From assembly GCA_031550095.1 (NCBI GenBank), contig JAVBOX010000149.1, forward strand, positions 1 to 24,477: a DNA stretch of 24,477 nt. The letters are read 5' to 3'. This DNA comes from Avichristensenella sp031550095. GTDB taxonomy: Bacteria > Bacillota > Clostridia > Christensenellales > Aristaeellaceae. The position numbers and the translations under genes are program-made. Below are positions 1 through 6,238 of this stretch, one piece after another (position 1 is the stretch's first letter; the number at the start of each line of letters is the position of its first letter). Under the pieces are notes generated by a model that worked only from the letters and a program-made list of their open reading frames with translations, was not told the DNA's origin and did no database searches.

Positions 1-2
1 TG

Positions 3-53
3 CCAAAGGACCTTCGGCCCTTTGGAATCCCATCATTTTCATCTCACGATGGG
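3..53. repeat. Two adjacent hairpins at the left edge
   Basis: CCAAAGG (3-9) pairs with CCTTTGG (19-25); an inner CC/GG pair tightens the loop. CCCATC (29-34) pairs with GATGGG (49-54). AATCCCATC (26-34) can also pair with GATGGGATT (92-100), so alternative folds are possible. The function is unknown; this looks like part of a dispersed palindromic repeat. Confidence 0.45.
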
Positions 54-100
54 TGGTATCTTAACAAGAAAAACAACCGCCCGCAGGCGAAGATGGGATT

Positions 101-150
101 CTTAAGGGATGAAACCCCTTAAGTGGGGATCCAAGGGGTGAAACCCCTTG
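101..150. repeat. Tandem hairpins with nearly identical loops
   Basis: CTTAAGGG (101-108) pairs perfectly with CCCTTAAG (116-123). CAAGGGG (132-138) pairs perfectly with CCCCTTG (144-150). Both carry TGAAA in the loop region, so the second unit looks like a diverged copy of the first. A bare terminator would not need two such units. It resembles the short intergenic palindromic repeats seen in multiple copies in bacterial genomes, but only this copy is visible here. Confidence 0.5.
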
Positions 151-291
151 ACGCTCCTTCGTTTCTACCGCGACAGCCTCGCTTTTTGTCTTTCACTGTA
201 ACAATCTTTATGGAAAGGGATCCGCGAAATTTGTACAATCCTTGACCCAACCTGACATTATCCATTGCTATGGCAAATTGATGTTCCAACC

Positions 292-1440
292 CTACGCGAA
301 CAGTTGCGCCGCCCTCCCCATCCTCTCAATCACAGGCACGCCAAAGGGACAGTTGCTCTCGCACTGCCCGCATGCGACGCAGTCCTTGGCATCGTGGGTC
401 AGGGCGGCGTAGTGGGCCTTTATGCTCTCCGGCGCCTTCCCCGAAAGCTCGGCCATGTCCAGGTACTTGTTCACCTGGGCGATGTCGATATGGGCGGGGC
501 ATGGCAAGCAATGGTTGCAGTACATGCAGCGGCCCGTGATGGAGAATTTGGGCACCTGGGACAAGGCCTCGGCATAGTCCCTCTCCGCTTCACCGGCATT
601 CAAATAGGCCGCCGCTTGCTCCACCTCCTCAGAAACCTCACAGCCCACAAGGACGCTGGAGACCGCCGGGCGGGTCAGCGCGTAATGTATGCACTGGCTC
701 ACCGTAAGCGCCCGCCCAAAGGGGGAGGTGCGGGCGTCCAGCAGCGACATGGCCCCCAGGGCCTTCATCACGGTGATGCCCACGCCCAAGGCCTCCGCGG
801 TTTGATAGAGCCGTTGGCGGCCGGGAGAGACGGTAAACTTGGCCTGCTTCTGGTATGTCTCCGGGATGAACAGGGAATCCAGGTCGGTCTCCGGAGGCAT
901 CATGTCGTAGGCGGGGTTGATGGAAAACATCAGCACGTCGATCTTCCCGGTCTCGATGAGCTTCTGGGCGATGATGGGGTCGTGAGAGCTGACGCCCACG
1001 GCGCGAATGATGCCCTCACGCTTCAAATCATGGGCATATTCGATGATGCCGGAGGCCGTCACGGCGTCAAAATCCGGTTGGGTATCCACGAAGTGCAGCA
1101 TGCCGATATCTACGTAGTCGGTCTGCAGCCGGTTCATGAAGTCCTCAAAGAAGGCGCGGAAGTGGACGGGCTCCCGGGTACGGGCGTATTGGCCGTCTAG
1201 CCAAGCGGCCCCGATGTGCCCTTGGAGGAGCACCTTCTGCCGCTTACCCTTGAGGGCATGGCCCAGATCCGTCCGGACATTGGGCTCGGACATGAATACA
1301 TCCAGAATGTTGATGTCCAGGTCCAGCGCCTTATCCACCACACGCTTTATATGGTTTCGGTCTTTGCCCTGCAGGTGTTCACAGCCAAGCCCGATGATGC
1401 TGGCGCTTAGGCCTGTTTTTCCCAGCGCACGATATTGCAT
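292..1440 (-). CDS. Aldo/keto reductase-fold protein with C-terminal 2x[4Fe-4S] ferredoxin domain
   Basis: 382 aa. The N-terminal part has the AKR barrel pattern (YRALGKTGLSASIIGLG at the start, YVDIGMLH near 109-116, IRAVGVSSHD near 145-154, a closing SSVLVGC near 261-267). The C-terminal part carries two ferredoxin cysteine clusters, C305/C308/C311/C314 and C354/C357/C360/C364, predicted to bind two [4Fe-4S] centres. Asp47 and His116 of the usual Asp-Tyr-Lys-His tetrad are present, but no Tyr stands at its usual place and the Lys position is Gln73. Chemistry may therefore differ from ordinary NADPH carbonyl reduction; the substrate is unknown. Its ATG lies three bases after the gdhA stop, with AAGGAG inside the end of gdhA, so the two genes form an operon and are probably translationally coupled. 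The product is probably cytosolic, as no signal peptide is seen. Confidence 0.85.
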   Translation of the reverse strand: MQYRALGKTGLSASIIGLGCEHLQGKDRNHIKRVVDKALDLDINILDVFMSEPNVRTDLGHALKGKRQKVLLQGHIGAAWLDGQYARTREPVHFRAFFEDFMNRLQTDYVDIGMLHFVDTQPDFDAVTASGIIEYAHDLKREGIIRAVGVSSHDPIIAQKLIETGKIDVLMFSINPAYDMMPPETDLDSLFIPETYQKQAKFTVSPGRQRLYQTAEALGVGITVMKALGAMSLLDARTSPFGRALTVSQCIHYALTRPAVSSVLVGCEVSEEVEQAAAYLNAGEAERDYAEALSQVPKFSITGRCMYCNHCLPCPAHIDIAQVNKYLDMAELSGKAPESIKAHYAALTHDAKDCVACGQCESNCPFGVPVIERMGRAAQLFA

Positions 1441-1443
1441 TCC

Positions 1444-2781
1444 TTACACAACTCCTTGGGCGATCATCGCCTCAGCCACGATCTTGAATCCGGCGATGTT
1501 GGCGCCGATAATATAATTGCCCGGTGTGCCGCACTCCTCAGCGGCGGATTGAATCTGCTTGAAAATGCCCTTCATGATCTGTTGAAGCTTTCCATCCACC
1601 TTTTCAAAGGTCCAGCGAAGCCGTTGACTGTTCTGGCTCATCTCCAAGGCGGAGACGGCCACCCCTCCCGCGTTGGATGCCTTGCCCGGCAGGAAGAGGA
1701 TGCCTGCCTCCAGAAGCAAATCGGTGGCCTCCTGGGTTGCGGGCATATTTGCGCCTTCTCCCACGGCGATGCAGCCATTTTCGATCAGTGCCTTGGCGGA
1801 TGCGGCGGTTAGCTCATTTTGCGTGGCGCAGGGGAGGGCGATGGTGCATGGAACAGTCCAGATGCCGCTGGCGCCTTCGTTGTAGGCGGCGGTAGGCCGC
1901 GCGGCAATGTATTCGCGAATGCGCTTGCGCTCCACCTCCTTGATTCGTTTGATGGTATCCAGGTCAATGCCTTCTTCGTCCACGATATACCCGGCGGAAT
2001 CGCTCATGGCCACAACCTTCGCGCCCATTTGAGAAACCTTTTCCGCGGCATAGATGGCCACATTGCCGGAACCGCTGACAACCACCCGCTGCCCGGCAAT
2101 GGTCTTGCCGTGGGCGATGAGCATTTCATTCACCACATAGCAAAGCCCGTAGCCCGTAGCCTCCTTCCGCCCCAGGGATCCGCCGTATCGGAGTCCTTTT
2201 CCGGTCAAAACCCCTTCATAAAGGCCTGTGATGCGCTTATACTGGCCATAGAGATAGCCAATCTCCCTGGCACCCACGCCGATATCCCCGGCGGGCACGT
2301 CCACATCCGCGCCGATATGGCGGTACAGCTCCGTCATAAAGCTCTGGCAGAACCGCATGACTTCCCCGTCGCTCTTTCCCTTGGGGTCAAAGTCGCTGCC
2401 GCCCTTTCCGCCTCCAATGGGCAGGCCCGTCAGGGCGTTCTTTAAAATCTGCTCGCAGGCAAGAAACTTGATGATGCTCAGGTTCACGGTGGGATGGAGG
2501 CGAAGACCTCCCTTATAAGGACCGATGGCGCTGGAGTACTGAACCCGGTAACCGCGGTTTACGCGAACGGTACCATTGTCGTCCACCCAGGGCACTCGGA
2601 AGATAATCGCGCGCTCCGGCTCCACAAACCGCTCCAATAGGCCCGCGCTCTCGCATTCGGGATGTTTGTCCAGATAGGGGGACAAGGATGCAAGAATTTC
2701 ATGTACTGCTTGCAAAAACTCGGGTTCATTGGCGCTTTTTTGCTCAACTTCAACGAGGACTCTCTCGGCATATGAATTCAC
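1444..2781 (-). CDS. gdhA: Glutamate dehydrogenase, hexameric, probably NADP-type
   Basis: 445 aa. It catalyses reductive amination of 2-oxoglutarate to glutamate (or the reverse). The catalytic segment GGGKGGSDFDPKG places the key Lys at about 126, and PAGDIGVGAREIGY places the catalytic Asp at about 166. The Rossmann dinucleotide motif VSGSGNVA is near 235. SDS follows the second strand of that domain as in the NADP enzyme of E. coli, so NADP use is inferred. Length matches the E. coli type (447 aa). A longer frame starts at an ATG at 2799, but that ATG sits against an AAGGAGG (2790-2796) whose spacing of 8 bases points to the GTG at 2781; I chose the GTG. It is the first gene of an operon with the Fe-S aldo/keto reductase and has its own promoter. 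Confidence 0.95.
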   Translation of the reverse strand: MNSYAERVLVEVEQKSANEPEFLQAVHEILASLSPYLDKHPECESAGLLERFVEPERAIIFRVPWVDDNGTVRVNRGYRVQYSSAIGPYKGGLRLHPTVNLSIIKFLACEQILKNALTGLPIGGGKGGSDFDPKGKSDGEVMRFCQSFMTELYRHIGADVDVPAGDIGVGAREIGYLYGQYKRITGLYEGVLTGKGLRYGGSLGRKEATGYGLCYVVNEMLIAHGKTIAGQRVVVSGSGNVAIYAAEKVSQMGAKVVAMSDSAGYIVDEEGIDLDTIKRIKEVERKRIREYIAARPTAAYNEGASGIWTVPCTIALPCATQNELTAASAKALIENGCIAVGEGANMPATQEATDLLLEAGILFLPGKASNAGGVAVSALEMSQNSQRLRWTFEKVDGKLQQIMKGIFKQIQSAAEECGTPGNYIIGANIAGFKIVAEAMIAQGVV

Positions 2782-2786
2782 TAGAC

Positions 2787-2833
2787 AAGCCTCCTTCATT
2801 TTAGCTCTGCATCAGTATATCGCAAGGAGGCTT
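2787..2833. promoter_or_regulatory. 10-bp inverted repeat joining the gdhA ribosome site and promoter spacer
   Basis: AAGCCTCCTT (2787-2796) and AAGGAGGCTT (2824-2833) are perfect reverse complements, 27 bases apart. The first arm is the gdhA ribosome binding site on the minus strand; the second lies between -10 and -35. RNA started at the predicted promoter would lack the second arm, so this is either an operator-like DNA dyad or masks the ribosome site only on longer transcripts. Confidence 0.4.
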
Positions 2834-2842
2834 TTAGCGCAA
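2814..2842 (-). promoter_or_regulatory. Promoter of gdhA
   Basis: On the minus strand TTGCGC (2842-2837) and TATACT (2819-2814) are separated by 17 bases. Transcription would start near 2807, leaving a leader of about 25 bases before the GTG start; the upstream ATG at 2799 would lie only about 8 bases into the RNA, which also argues against it. Confidence 0.65.
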
Positions 2843-2942
2843 CCACTTACTCATAATTTATATAAAAAACTGATTCCACTGTCATAATCTCCATTGATCT
2901 TGCGCATACTATATATCATTAAGACACATGGAGGGTGGATCA

Positions 2943-3677
2943 ATGGAAAACATCGCAAGGACGGGCCGTGGCGGTTGGCAGGAAAATGAAATTTCGAAGC
3001 TTCGTGAAGCGGTGCTTATGGCTGGGGGAAATGGGGAGCCGTTACGCGGTGTGTTCGAAAATATTGGAAGATTCTTGGGTAGAAAGCCCAATAGCGTCCG
3101 CAATTTTTATTATGCCAGCCTCAAGCGGGAAGAAGCGAGCAATGTGCCCCACGCCGCCCCGTTTCAGACGTTTACAAGCGACGAAGTGAAAACCCTGATG
3201 CGGCAGGTGCTGACCGCCAGGGCGAAGGGCGTTTCGGTTCGCGCCTGCGTTCAAAACCTGGCGGGGGGGGACCGGAAAGAGATGCTTCGCTTCCAGAACA
3301 AATATCGGAGCGTGCTAAAGACCAAACCGGAGCTCGTGCAGGAAGTAATGGAAGAAATGGAGGCCGAAGGTGAATCGGTCTTCGATCCCTATGCCGCCCA
3401 AATGCTGCAGGCCAAGCCGCTGCATGAAAACATTTCATCAACCATCCAAAACATTGGCGACCCGGCCCTCCTGGGGCTCCTGCGGGGCCTGGATGTGCTC
3501 CTGAACCGTGCGGGAATGATGGAGCCCGCGCCGCTGAAGGCCGCCTCTGGCGCCATTGTACAGTGCGTGAAGGAGTTCCTGGGCCTGCCGGCGGAGGAGC
3601 GTCCCAATGCCCTGGAAGGATTCTGCGCAGCGCTTAGCGAGCATGTGGGGGCTGTGGAGAACGCGTTGGGGGCATAA
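2943..3677 (+). CDS. RsfA-like Myb/SANT-domain regulator
   Basis: 244 aa. Residues about 9-60 (GGWQENEISKLREAV ... IGRFLGRKPNSVRNFYY) match the Myb-like helix pattern of RsfA-type DNA-binding proteins: a tryptophan, an acidic first helix, then a LGRxPxxVRxxY recognition helix. A second, weaker copy (FTSDEVKTLMRQVL ... FQNKYRSVL) covers about 75-120, so two DNA-binding repeats are likely. The rest is acidic, helix-rich and unassigned. In Bacillus, RsfA acts in the forespore during sporulation; a sporulation role here is only inference. A longer frame begins with an ATG at 2928, but GGAGG at 2930-2934 overlaps it and stands 8 bases before the ATG at 2943, so the second ATG was chosen. The gene is divergent from gdhA. 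A run of eight G at 3263-3270 lies inside the frame. Confidence 0.7.
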   Translation: MENIARTGRGGWQENEISKLREAVLMAGGNGEPLRGVFENIGRFLGRKPNSVRNFYYASLKREEASNVPHAAPFQTFTSDEVKTLMRQVLTARAKGVSVRACVQNLAGGDRKEMLRFQNKYRSVLKTKPELVQEVMEEMEAEGESVFDPYAAQMLQAKPLHENISSTIQNIGDPALLGLLRGLDVLLNRAGMMEPAPLKAASGAIVQCVKEFLGLPAEERPNALEGFCAALSEHVGAVENALGA

Positions 3678-3723
3678 TACCCCGCCAAGATTGAAAGCAG
3701 CGTCCAGAACAAACCTTTCCCCT

Positions 3724-3741
3724 TGTAAAGGACCCTTTACA
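3724..3741. repeat. 18-bp near-perfect palindrome after the Myb gene
   Basis: TGTAAAGG (3724-3731) and CCTTTACA (3734-3741) are reverse complements separated by two bases. It stands about 50 bases after the Myb stop codon and about 30 bases before the -35 of the next gene. It could be a small terminator stem without a T-run, or an operator for the EamA promoter. Confidence 0.35.
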
Positions 3742-3771
3742 CAAAACGCATACGCCTTAAAAGAAGCCCTT

Positions 3772-3799
3772 TTGATTTCTCATCGTTTCATGCTATACT
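3772..3799 (+). promoter_or_regulatory. Promoter of the EamA transporter/nitroreductase operon
   Basis: TTGATT (3772-3777), 16 bases, then TATACT (3794-3799) preceded by TGC, an extended -10. The predicted start is near 3806, giving a leader of about 30 bases that includes AAAGGG at 3822-3827. Confidence 0.65.
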
Positions 3800-3812
3800 G
3801 CAGGAAACGATG
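3781..3812. promoter_or_regulatory. 32-bp dyad centred exactly on the -10 hexamer (candidate operator)
   Basis: CATCGTTTC (3781-3789) and GAAACGATG (3804-3812) are perfect 9-bp arms. After one mismatch, TGC (3791-3793) and GCA (3800-3802) also pair, leaving TATACT (3794-3799) as the exact centre. A protein bound to this dyad would cover the -10 element. No adjacent gene obviously encodes the cognate regulator; the upstream Myb protein is one candidate. Confidence 0.5.
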
Positions 3813-3834
3813 TGGGGAATGAAAGGGTTTTTGT

Positions 3835-4734
3835 ATGAGAATTACAAAGCAACAGACCGGACTGATGGCCTTGATCGCCTGTAGCATTGGAATCGCTTTT
3901 TCCGCGCTCTTAAACAAGCTTGCCATGCGGGCGGATATGAACCCTGCGTGGATCAACGTGATTCGCATCGGGGTGGCGGGCTTGGGGACCTTTGCCCTCT
4001 TCATCAGGAACAAGGACGCCCGAGGCGCGTTTCGGAAGGTTTCCCCGAAGGATAAAAGGCTATCTCTCCTGGCTGGGCTCATGCTGGCCATTCATTTTGC
4101 CACCTGGACCCTGTCCCTTAAGTATGCGGATTCCGTCATTGCCCTGTCCATCTGGAGCACTTTTTCCCTGATGACGGTCATCGGCTCGTCCTGGCTCCTC
4201 CATGAAAAGACGCCGCGTCAAGCCCTCCTGGGCATCCTCATCGCCACCGCGGGGGTCTGCGTGTGCACCATCGGCTCCAGCGGCTCAAAGCTGCTGGGCA
4301 TCGTCATGGCGCTGTTTGCCGCGATTTCCCAGGCTGCCTATACCCTTTGCGGCCGCGCCGTTCGCAAGCGGGTGGATACCCTGCCCTATACCCTGGCAGT
4401 GTATCTGGTGGCTTTCATCTGCATGGCGCTCTACGCGCTGATCGGCCGGGTGCCCGCCACGGGCATGAATGCGGGGGGGATCGGGGCCTCCGTGGCGCTG
4501 GCGGTGATCTGCACCCTGGGGGGGCATTCCATGCAGAACCATGCCCTCCGTTATTACAAAGCGCCTACCGTCTCCGCCATGATGCTGACGGAAATATTCA
4601 CAGGCCCTTTGCTGGTGTTTCTCTTTCTGGGCGAGGTGCCCGCGGCGCAAAGCCTTATTGGCGGCGCGATCATCATCATTGGTGTCGCGTGGTATATGAT
4701 CCATGAAAGGAGAGCGAACAATGGAACTCTATAA
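3835..4734 (+). CDS. EamA-family (DMT) membrane transporter
   Basis: 299 aa, the usual size for a ten-helix drug/metabolite transporter made of two EamA repeats. Successive hydrophobic segments are visible from the N-terminus (LMALIACSIGIAFSALLNKL) to the last helix (LIGGAIIIIGVAWYMI), followed by a short polar tail. The repeat signature with Pro/Gly-rich helix ends (LALIxxxGxLLxGE-like: VFLFLGEVPAAQSLIGG) is present near the end of the second half. It sits in the cytoplasmic membrane and probably exports or imports a small metabolite; the substrate cannot be read from the sequence. The start is supported by AAAGGG 7 bases upstream. It overlaps the next gene by 14 bases, so the two are one operon and probably coupled in translation. 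Confidence 0.9.
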   Translation: MRITKQQTGLMALIACSIGIAFSALLNKLAMRADMNPAWINVIRIGVAGLGTFALFIRNKDARGAFRKVSPKDKRLSLLAGLMLAIHFATWTLSLKYADSVIALSIWSTFSLMTVIGSSWLLHEKTPRQALLGILIATAGVCVCTIGSSGSKLLGIVMALFAAISQAAYTLCGRAVRKRVDTLPYTLAVYLVAFICMALYALIGRVPATGMNAGGIGASVALAVICTLGGHSMQNHALRYYKAPTVSAMMLTEIFTGPLLVFLFLGEVPAAQSLIGGAIIIIGVAWYMIHERRANNGTL

Positions 4735-5239
4735 GGCGATGGAGGACAGGCGCAGCGTCCGGTCCTACAAACCCGATCCGGTGCCGGAGGCATCCCTTAA
4801 CAGGATTCTTCGGGCGATTCAGATTGCCCCGTCCTGGAAGAACCGACAGGCATGGCAGGTGATTCTGGTGAGAGACAGGGCAAAGATCGAGGAGATAGGC
4901 GCACTGCTGTGCGGAAATCCCCGGGGCGTGGACTTTCACACGTTGCCCATGCTGGCGCTGCTGGCGATGGATCCTACGGCCGTGGATGAATTTGACGGCA
5001 AGGCCTATTATCTCGTGGACGCGGGCATCGCCGGGGAACACCTGGTGCTGGCGGCCCAGGCGGAAGGCCTGGGCACCTGCTGGGTCGGCTGGTTTGAGGA
5101 CGCGAAGATCAAGGCGATTCTGGGCGTCCCGGATCCTTTCCGGCTGGTGATGATCACCCCGCTTGGATATCCCACGGATGAAACCAAAGCCCGCCCGAGA
5201 AAGGCGCTTTCCGAATTCGTCCATGAGGAAGGCTGGTGA
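4721..5239 (+). CDS. Nitroreductase-family FMN oxidoreductase
   Basis: 172 aa, typical of the short nitroreductase family. The FMN phosphate-binding start RRSVRSYKPDPVP (about 9-21) and the segment SWKNRQAWQ (about 36-44) match the family; the GLGTCWVGWF stretch (about 116-125) matches the conserved glycine-rich loop near the flavin. It would form a homodimer using NAD(P)H to reduce nitro or quinone-like compounds, or another small substrate. A longer frame starts at an ATG at 4703, but GAAAGGAG lies just inside it and is well spaced for the ATG at 4721, which was chosen. This start lies within the last codons of the transporter gene. It is convergent with metA, with only 10 bases between the two stop codons. 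Confidence 0.9.
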   Translation: MELYKAMEDRRSVRSYKPDPVPEASLNRILRAIQIAPSWKNRQAWQVILVRDRAKIEEIGALLCGNPRGVDFHTLPMLALLAMDPTAVDEFDGKAYYLVDAGIAGEHLVLAAQAEGLGTCWVGWFEDAKIKAILGVPDPFRLVMITPLGYPTDETKARPRKALSEFVHEEGW

Positions 5240-5249
5240 CGCGGTTCCT

Positions 5250-6179
5250 TTACGGCCAGCACTGAATCTTTTCCAGGTCAAAAGGCGTCTCCTGGTAGAC
5301 ATAGTAGTTGAGCCAGTTAGAGAAGAGTAGGCTGGCGTGGGCCCGCCACCGGACCACAGGCGGCCGTTCCGGGTCGTCTCCCTCAAAATAATGGCGGGGG
5401 ATTTCCACATCCGGCAGCCCTTTTGCCACGTCCCGCGTGTACTCAGCCCGAAGGGTCGTCGGGTCATACTCCCCATGGCCGGTGACAAAGATCTGCCGGC
5501 CGCTCCGAAGCATAGCGATGGCAACGCCGGCCTCTCTGGATTCGGCCACGATGTCCAGGGTGGGCTCGGCGGCGAAATCCTCCCTGCGCACCTCGGTGTA
5601 GCGGGAATGGGGCATGTAGAATACATCATCAAACCCGCGAAAGAGCGGAATGTTGCGGCCAAGAATGTGATGTCGGTATACGCCGGACAGCTTCTTGGCC
5701 ATATGATGTTTTGGGATGCCGTAATGGTGGTAAAGTCCCGCCTGGGCACCCCAGCAGATGTGCAGCGTGGAATACACGTTGGTTCGGGACCAATCCATGA
5801 GCCGGGTCAATTCCCGCCAGTACCGCACATCGTCAAACTCGATGCGCTCTACCGGCGCACCGGTGATGATCAAGCCGTCGAACTTTTCATTCTGGACATT
5901 CGGGAAGGTCTTGTAAAACGCTGCCAGATGCTCGGCAGGGGTGTGCATGCACTGATAGGAATAGGGATGCAGCAGGGTAATATCCACCTGCAACGGCGTG
6001 TTGGATAGCATGCGCAGCAGCTGGGTTTCTGTGGTGATTTTGGTGGGCATGATATTGAAGATGGCGATTTTAAGCGGTCGAATGTCCTGGTTGGTGGCAC
6101 GCTTCTCCGTCATGACAAAGATATTCTCCCCGCCAAGGATGTCGGCGGAGGGCAGTGCGTTTGGAATGCGAATGGGCAT
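5250..6179 (-). CDS. metA: Homoserine O-acyltransferase (MetA; predicted acetyl-CoA type)
   Basis: 309 aa, identical in length to E. coli MetA. It activates the hydroxyl of L-homoserine, the first step committed to methionine. The catalytic Cys is C142 in HICWGAQAG, and the His/Glu partners are H234 and E236 in TGHGEYD, one residue offset from E. coli numbering. Residue 111 is Glu (TGAPVERIEF); in this family Glu111 goes with acetyl-CoA and Gly111 with succinyl-CoA, so O-acetylhomoserine is the likely product, as in Bacillus. The start is supported by GGAGGAG five bases before the ATG. Its promoter begins inside the stop codon of the upstream GGDEF-like gene, so it can be transcribed both by itself and by read-through. 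No Met T-box or SAM riboswitch fits in the short leader. Confidence 0.95.
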   Translation of the reverse strand: MPIRIPNALPSADILGGENIFVMTEKRATNQDIRPLKIAIFNIMPTKITTETQLLRMLSNTPLQVDITLLHPYSYQCMHTPAEHLAAFYKTFPNVQNEKFDGLIITGAPVERIEFDDVRYWRELTRLMDWSRTNVYSTLHICWGAQAGLYHHYGIPKHHMAKKLSGVYRHHILGRNIPLFRGFDDVFYMPHSRYTEVRREDFAAEPTLDIVAESREAGVAIAMLRSGRQIFVTGHGEYDPTTLRAEYTRDVAKGLPDVEIPRHYFEGDDPERPPVVRWRAHASLLFSNWLNYYVYQETPFDLEKIQCWP

Positions 6180-6212
6180 AATCGCTCCTCCAATTTTTTG
6201 AATGGAGCGATT
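6180..6212. promoter_or_regulatory. 9-bp inverted repeat from the metA -10 to its ribosome site
   Basis: AATCGCTCC (6180-6188) and GGAGCGATT (6204-6212) are perfect reverse complements, 15 bases apart. Read on the minus strand, the first arm starts in the -10 hexamer and the second covers part of the ribosome binding site and the spacer to the ATG. RNA from the metA promoter would start after the first arm, while read-through RNA would contain both arms and could hide the ribosome site. Confidence 0.5.
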
Positions 6213-6238
6213 ATAGCAAAAACCGATGCCCTGTTCAA
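6210..6238 (-). promoter_or_regulatory. Promoter of metA
   Basis: Minus strand: TTGAAC (6238-6233), 17 bases, TATAAT (6215-6210) preceded by TGC. The -35 overlaps the TGA stop of the upstream gene (6237-6235). The expected RNA start is near 6203, about 24 bases before the ATG. Confidence 0.8.

Larger units (their letters stand above)
1..291. other. Non-coding left end with several hairpins
   Basis: No convincing gene is seen between the window edge and the stop codon of the leftward aldo/keto reductase. An open frame on the plus strand that begins near 265 is the antisense shadow of that reductase. The first 150 bases are dense in short perfect inverted repeats (listed separately); positions 151-291 are AT-richer and show nothing I can name. 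The region lies downstream of the gdhA operon, so the hairpins could help end that transcript, but none is followed by a clear T-run in the leftward direction. Confidence 0.6.

Noticed and set aside
265..1200. Long plus-strand open frame of 311 codons opposite the aldo/keto reductase
   Set aside because: It is the antisense shadow of a well-recognised gene and its translation is low in complexity and rich in Gly, His and Leu.
2917..2928. 12-base sequence TCATTAAGACAC also present on the minus strand near 23162-23173
   Set aside because: Dozens of 12-base matches are expected by chance in a window this size when both strands are compared, and the surroundings differ.
3263..3270. Run of eight G inside the Myb-like gene as a possible phase-variation switch
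   Set aside because: Runs of seven G also occur in the EamA gene (4473-4479 and 4518-4524), so they probably reflect frequent GGG codons; the frame is intact here.
5240..5249. Terminator between the nitroreductase and metA
   Set aside because: Only ten bases separate the stops; the only pairing (GCTGG/CCAGC) is five bases with a long loop and no T-run.
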